A stretch of 36,161 bases of DNA from Limnofasciculus baicalensis BBK-W-15 (lineage in GTDB: Bacteria > Cyanobacteriota > Cyanobacteriia > Cyanobacteriales > Coleofasciculaceae), in the NCBI RefSeq assembly GCF_024178385.1, contig NZ_JAMZMM010000016.1, positions 1-36,161 of the forward strand, written 5' to 3'. The notes below the pieces were generated by a model. It searched no databases and was not told where the DNA came from. It saw only the letters and a list, made by a program, of their open reading frames with translations. This document shows positions 32,721 to 36,161 of the stretch, piece after piece (position 1 is the stretch's first letter; each line of letters starts with the position of its first letter). The translations under genes were made by a program, and so were the position numbers.

Positions 32721-33902
32721 TTGAGTAAGCATCCAGATGGAATCGCCCCCCACGGCGGTAAATTAATCAACCGCATTGCTACAGCCGAACAAAAAGCCGA
32801 ATTTTTGGACAAAGCAGACTTCCTGCCCAGCGTACAGCTTGACGAGCGTGCCACCTCCGATTTACAGATGATTGCGATTGGGGCATTTAGTCCACTGACG
32901 GGCTTCATGGAGGAAGCTGAATACCTGTCAGTCGTGGAAAACATGCGTCTGGCTAATAGTTTACCTTGGTCTATCCCGATTACTCTTTCGGTGGATGAGG
33001 CAGTAGCACAACCCTTGAAAGAAGGGGGCTTAATCCGTCTGAACGATCCTAGCGGCAATTTTATTGGTGTTCTAGAATTAACTCAGAAATATCAATACGA
33101 TAAAAAACGGGAAGTAGTCAATGTTTACCGCACCGATGATGAAAAGCATCCTGGTGTTAAGGTAGTTTATGACCAAGGAGACGTGAATTTAGCAGGACCA
33201 GTTTGGCTACTACAACGAGAACCCCATCCCTATTTCCCAGCATACCAAATTGATCCAGCCACATCTCGCGCCCAATTCCAAGAAAAAGGGTGGAAAACTA
33301 TAGTTGGCTTCCAAACTCGGAATCCGATTCACCGAGCGCATGAATATATTATCAAATGTGCCCTAGAAATTGTGGATGGTTTGTTTCTCCATCCTTTGGT
33401 TGGTGCTACCAAAAGTGACGATGTTCCCGCTGATATCCGGATGCGTTGCTATGAAATTATGATTCAACATTATTTCCCCCACAACCGCGTAATTTTGGCG
33501 ATTAATCCAGCCGCCATGCGCTATGCTGGTCCGCGAGAAGCGATTTTCCATGCGATGATTCGTAAGAATTATGGCTGCACTCACTTTATTGTGGGACGGG
33601 ATCATGCAGGTGTGGGAGACTATTACGGTACTTATGATGCTCAATACATTTTTGATGAATTTGAGCCAAGTGAATTGGGAATTATACCCTTAAAGTTTGA
33701 ACATGCTTTCTACTGCGAAGTGACTGAGACGATGGGTACTTCTAAAACTAGTCCAAGCACTCCGGAACAACGTATTCATTTATCTGGTACTAAGGTACGG
33801 GAAATGTTGCGCCGGGGTGAATTACCACCTCCCCAATTTTCTCGTCCTTTAGTTGCTGCTGAATTGGCAAAAGCGATGCAGGCAATGGCTTCCGCTGAGT
33901 GA
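32721..33902 (+). CDS. sat: sulfate adenylyltransferase (ATP sulfurylase)
   Basis: Activates sulfate with ATP to adenylyl sulfate, the first step of sulfate assimilation. The 393 residues fit the homo-oligomeric type. Signatures: [11 protein letters not shown] (198-208), with both His of the HxxH motif, and GRDHAGVG (292-299); [16 protein letters not shown] near the C-terminus is typical. There is no fused APS kinase. Start is TTG with AAAGG 8 bases upstream; the N-terminus [18 protein letters not shown] is normal for the family. Divergent from murT. A palindromic region lies between it and ycf54. Confidence 0.95.
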   Translation: MSKHPDGIAPHGGKLINRIATAEQKAEFLDKADFLPSVQLDERATSDLQMIAIGAFSPLTGFMEEAEYLSVVENMRLANSLPWSIPITLSVDEAVAQPLKEGGLIRLNDPSGNFIGVLELTQKYQYDKKREVVNVYRTDDEKHPGVKVVYDQGDVNLAGPVWLLQREPHPYFPAYQIDPATSRAQFQEKGWKTIVGFQTRNPIHRAHEYIIKCALEIVDGLFLHPLVGATKSDDVPADIRMRCYEIMIQHYFPHNRVILAINPAAMRYAGPREAIFHAMIRKNYGCTHFIVGRDHAGVGDYYGTYDAQYIFDEFEPSELGIIPLKFEHAFYCEVTETMGTSKTSPSTPEQRIHLSGTKVREMLRRGELPPPQFSRPLVAAELAKAMQAMASAE

Positions 33903-33975
33903 TACAGGGGTGAGGAGGGAGATCTTATCCCTTCCCCAGCCCTGAGAGGAGAGGGGAGCATCAAATCTTACCCCT

Positions 33976-33994
33976 CCTTCCCTTGAAGGGAAGG
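33976..33994. terminator. palindrome between sat and ycf54
   Basis: CCTTCCC TTGAA GGGAAGG, a 7-bp stem in a C/G-rich repeat (CCCCTCCTTCCC...GGGGGCTGGGG). It sits between two convergent genes but lacks an adjacent T run, so termination is possible but unproven. Confidence 0.45.
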
Positions 33995-34014
33995 GGGCTG
34001 GGGGGTTAGGTTTT

Positions 34015-34344
34015 TCAAGAAACTGAGGCTAAGGAAGCTAAAGGCTCGGGAATGGTATCTGAGGGAGCTTGAAATTCACCAGTTTTAACGAATTCTAAGC
34101 GCAATTTTAACCAAGTAATAAATGTGGAATTGGTAGAAAGAATAGCCACGGAAGGTTCCGGGCATTGTTCCTTAATTTTTGCCATTTCTGGGGCTTCTAG
34201 AAAAGCTGGTTCTTTCACTAACCAAAAGTCAATTTCTTTCCCTTTTTCATGATAGTCTCTATTCCGTTCTTTGAAAACTTCTCCTAAAGGTTCTTCTTCT
34301 AATAAAAAGCGTTGACTTGCTAAAAGGTAGTAGTAAGTTTTCAT
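34015..34344 (-). CDS. ycf54: Ycf54, Mg-protoporphyrin monomethyl ester cyclase subunit
   Basis: A 109-residue protein of the plastid/cyanobacterial Ycf54 family, needed for the oxidative cyclase step that forms the fifth ring of chlorophyll; it acts with AcsF. The family blocks are complete: TYYYLLASQRFLLEEEP (3-19), KEIDFWLVKEPAFL (36-49) and VKTGEFQAPSDTIPEPLASL at the end. ATG start at 34344. It lies downstream of pdxJ on the same strand, separated by a TTGTTGGTTGTTAG tract; no other chlorophyll gene is present. Confidence 0.93.
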   Translation of the reverse strand: MKTYYYLLASQRFLLEEEPLGEVFKERNRDYHEKGKEIDFWLVKEPAFLEAPEMAKIKEQCPEPSVAILSTNSTFITWLKLRLEFVKTGEFQAPSDTIPEPLASLASVS

Positions 34345-34383
34345 AGTTGTTGGTTGTTAGTTGTTGGTTGTTAGTTGTTGGTT
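34343..34383. repeat. tandem repeat GTTGTTGGTTGTTA
   Basis: Just upstream of ycf54: about three 14-base units of GTTGTTGGTTGTTA. Same sequence style as the tract at 6418-6496. A short CCCCATTCCCC tract (about 34421-34441) lies between it and pdxJ. Confidence 0.7.
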
Positions 34384-34450
34384 TTTTGATCGATCCCAGG
34401 ACTTTTGACGTTGAATTTTACTCCCCATTCCCCATTCCCCATGGGTGAAT

Positions 34451-35173
34451 TTACAAGTTTCCTCGCATCGCTTGTTTCATTTCTCGAACTGCTCTTTCTA
34501 AACCGATTAGTGATGCTCGTGCGATAATACTGTGACCGATATTGAGTTCTTCCATACCTGGAATAGAAGCAACAGGGTAAACATTCCAGTAGGTGAGTCC
34601 ATGTCCAGCATTGACGCGCAAACCTGCTGCGATCGCTCTATTGCATCCCTTGGCTAATAAGTCAAGTTCCTGATGGCGATTCACTTCATCTTTGGCTTCA
34701 GCATAACAACCCGTATGGAGTTCGATAAACTTGGCCATAGTTTCAGCAGAGGCATCAATTTGGGCTGGATCGGCATCGATAAATAAGCTTACAGGAATAT
34801 TTGCATTTTGTAACGTAGCAACGACCTCAGTGAGGCGCTGTTTTTGCCCTGCGACATCTAATCCTCCTTCAGTGGTGACTTCTTCCCGTTTTTCGGGGAC
34901 CAGGGTAATGTAGTCTGGTTTTATGTCGAGTGCGATCGCTACCATTTCATCTGTAGCCGCCATTTCCATATTTAAGTGTGTCCGCACTGTTTGGCGCAAG
35001 AGGCGGATATCTCGATCTTGAATATGCCGTCTATCTTCTCGCAGATGGGCGGTAATGCCATCAGCACCAGCCAATTCAGCTAATACGGCTGCTGCAATGG
35101 GATCTGGTTCGACGGTGCGCCGCGCCTGACGAATGGTGGCGATGTGATCGATGTTAACGCCAAGGGTTAGCAC
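34451..35173 (-). CDS. pdxJ: pyridoxine 5'-phosphate synthase
   Basis: TIM-barrel enzyme that joins 1-deoxyxylulose 5-phosphate and amino-acetone phosphate in the DXP-dependent vitamin B6 route. 240 residues, the usual size. Family start [20 protein letters not shown], active-site block [11 protein letters not shown] (41-51, His 43, Arg 45), Glu 70 in NMEMA, and His 191 in NAGHGL. The start codon lies inside the end of the upstream PAS gene (7-base overlap), implying coupled translation on one transcript. Confidence 0.95.
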   Translation of the reverse strand: MLTLGVNIDHIATIRQARRTVEPDPIAAAVLAELAGADGITAHLREDRRHIQDRDIRLLRQTVRTHLNMEMAATDEMVAIALDIKPDYITLVPEKREEVTTEGGLDVAGQKQRLTEVVATLQNANIPVSLFIDADPAQIDASAETMAKFIELHTGCYAEAKDEVNRHQELDLLAKGCNRAIAAGLRVNAGHGLTYWNVYPVASIPGMEELNIGHSIIARASLIGLERAVREMKQAMRGNL

Positions 35174-35709
35174 TTGGGTTCGTCTCCTGAAACCGCGTTT
35201 AATCTACAGCCATTTATCTTATACCGAAACCGATTGAATTGCTTGGCTAACGCCCTCCGAGGGAAAAAAGACACCCTAGGTTTAATTCTGTCTACCTGCT
35301 CCTCTTGGTTTTCCAAAATTGCTAATAGACAAGGAGTTGTCATCGCATTTAATTGGAGCCAACGGACCTGAATCCGCAGTTTTGTACGATAATCAATAGT
35401 AACCTCGTCTTCCATAATCACGAGTTGATTGGGATAGATACTGCGGCTTTCTATTAATGCTCTACAAACACGCCAGATTACTTCAGGTACAGATTTAGGC
35501 TGGTTTTGATTCGGTGTAAGGTTGGCGCAAATTTGACGAGTAAAGTCATTAGCATAAATCCATTCACCTGCCTCAGTTAAAATTAAAATACCCTCAAAAA
35601 CGCTTTCAATTATTCCTTGTAAGAGTAAATTATCTAAATGTCTGGTTTTGGCTTGATTATCTAGTATTTCTGAACAAGTTTGGTTTTGAGGATTTTCAGT
35701 GATTAGCAT
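35167..35709 (-). CDS. PAS-domain protein, probably a truncated LuxR-type regulator
   Basis: A 180-residue protein. PAS fold at about 26-135, with the block [20 protein letters not shown] (28-47) and [16 protein letters not shown] (74-89), as in cyanobacterial PAS-LuxR regulators. Those relatives continue with a LuxR helix-turn-helix starting LTPREAE. Here residues 149-170 ([10 protein letters not shown]...RYKINGCRL) look like a degraded start of that helix, then the protein stops at the pdxJ start. It may therefore be a decayed regulator that still senses a signal, or a distinct short PAS protein. ATG at 35709 has no strong ribosome site. Confidence 0.75.
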   Translation of the reverse strand: MLITENPQNQTCSEILDNQAKTRHLDNLLLQGIIESVFEGILILTEAGEWIYANDFTRQICANLTPNQNQPKSVPEVIWRVCRALIESRSIYPNQLVIMEDEVTIDYRTKLRIQVRWLQLNAMTTPCLLAILENQEEQVDRIKPRVSFFPRRALAKQFNRFRYKINGCRLNAVSGDEPKC

Positions 35710-35828
35710 AAATATAAAACTCGGTACAAATAGGATGAGACTCTTGGCTGGGAAAGAGATAAAACTCAGTCAATAACCCTGGATATATCTATAAATCGTT
35801 ATATCTCTGACAGGATTAAGGTTATGCA

Positions 35829-35860
35829 GCCATTCCTCCCTCCCGTGAGGAATGGCTTTA
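35829..35860 (+). terminator. hairpin with T-rich tail
   Basis: GCCATTCCTC (35829-35838) pairs perfectly with GAGGAATGGC (35847-35856), followed by TTTATA. No plus-strand gene precedes it here, so its role is unclear. Confidence 0.55.
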
Positions 35861-35890
35861 TACAGCGCTTTGCAGGTGAGTGAGATACAT

Positions 35891-35923
35891 AGAAACCGGG
35901 TTTCTCTAAGAAACCCGGTTTCT
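35891..35923. repeat. AGAAACCGGGTTTCT / AGAAACCCGGTTTCT hairpin
   Basis: AGAAACCGGGTTTCT (35891-35905) and AGAAACCCGGTTTCT (35909-35923) form a perfect 15-bp stem with a 3-base loop. Each arm is itself nearly palindromic. Same family as 1092, 5581 and 23398, but here in the opposite arm order. Confidence 0.8.
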
Positions 35924-36046
35924 GATCGGGTGCTTTTGTATTATATATGTAGTATAATATATAGGCAAGATGCTAGGAGCTAGGGGAGCAAAGGGGCAGG
36001 AGAGCTAGGAGCAGGGGAGAAAACTCAAAATTCTCTCCCCCCACTC

Positions 36047-36088
36047 AAGGATGAAGGATGAAGGATGAAGGATGAAGTATGAAGGATG
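36047..36088. repeat. AAGGATG tandem repeat, six units
   Basis: Six consecutive 7-bp units AAGGATG, the fifth being AAGTATG. Non-coding. Confidence 0.85.
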
Positions 36089-36161
36089 AAATAAAAAATA
36101 GTTTCCCCCCATCCACCACAACAGTCCAGCAAGTCCCATGTAACTTCTCAGTTACTACTAC

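Larger units (their letters stand above)
35710..36161. other. non-coding stretch with hairpins and repeats
   Basis: No gene recognised on either strand to the end of the window. It holds a 10-bp-stem hairpin (35829-35856), the AGAAACC hairpin (35891-35923), AGGAGCTAGGGG-like low-complexity DNA (35970-36030) and a heptamer repeat (36047-36088). Confidence 0.6.

Noticed and set aside
32528..33058. 176-codon minus-strand frame over the sat start
   Set aside because: Antisense shadow of the well-supported ATP sulfurylase gene.
1..36161. CRISPR array, tRNA, rRNA, prophage or transposase
   Set aside because: No regularly spaced repeats of CRISPR size, no cloverleaf recognised by eye and no transposase or phage motif in the proteins. 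A covariance-model scan would be needed to exclude small RNAs.

Overview
The window comes from a cyanobacterium. The evidence is ycf54 (a chlorophyll-cyclase subunit), a CcmS-like carboxysome protein, a cyanobacterial-type ClpC, many copies of the HIP1 octamer GCGATCGC, STAND/NACHT and WD40-kinase genes, and AT-leaning intergenic DNA full of short low-complexity repeats. The repeats (AGAAACCCGGTTTCT hairpins, CCCTACTCCC and TTGTTGGTTAATTG tracts) and the mix of signalling genes suggest a filamentous Oscillatoriales-like genome. That lineage is an inference. I saw no rRNA, tRNA, CRISPR array, transposase or phage gene.

Layout. 1-559 is non-coding. 560-5560 holds an internally duplicated small protein, a PAS-PAS histidine kinase and clpC. 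5775-8966 holds two tiny Cys-x2-Cys proteins and a VIT-VWA protein. 9161-13378 is an accessory island: an active WD40 Ser/Thr kinase and an HTH-pseudokinase on the minus strand, diverging across three 11-bp direct repeats from a coupled pair (a 118-residue protein and a small His/Cys caspase-fold protein). 13928-17384 holds an SDR gene converging on and overlapping pgsA, then a second, membrane-anchored pseudokinase. 17617-21857 holds a membrane hydrolase-like protein, a small hypothetical gene, a Fic protein with an altered motif, a coiled-coil membrane peptide, and a HicB-like gene overlapping an ABC exporter. 22020-24647 holds a CcmS-like protein, gatD with a duplicated tail, and a membrane protein. 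24731-30191 holds a NACHT ATPase, a response regulator and recQ. 30299-35709 is mostly housekeeping: an exported protein, murT, ATP sulfurylase, ycf54, pdxJ and a PAS protein whose C-terminus looks like a decayed LuxR domain.

How genes fit together. MurT and GatD, the two subunits that amidate peptidoglycan lipid II, are both present but about 7.6 kb apart on opposite strands. Three related kinase domains form a series from intact to heavily degenerate catalytic motifs. The best candidate for an undescribed system is 9161-13378: an HTH-pseudokinase plus WD40 kinase facing a translationally coupled small protein plus caspase-like protein, with an iteron array between them that could be the operator. 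Its function as one system is inferred from arrangement only.
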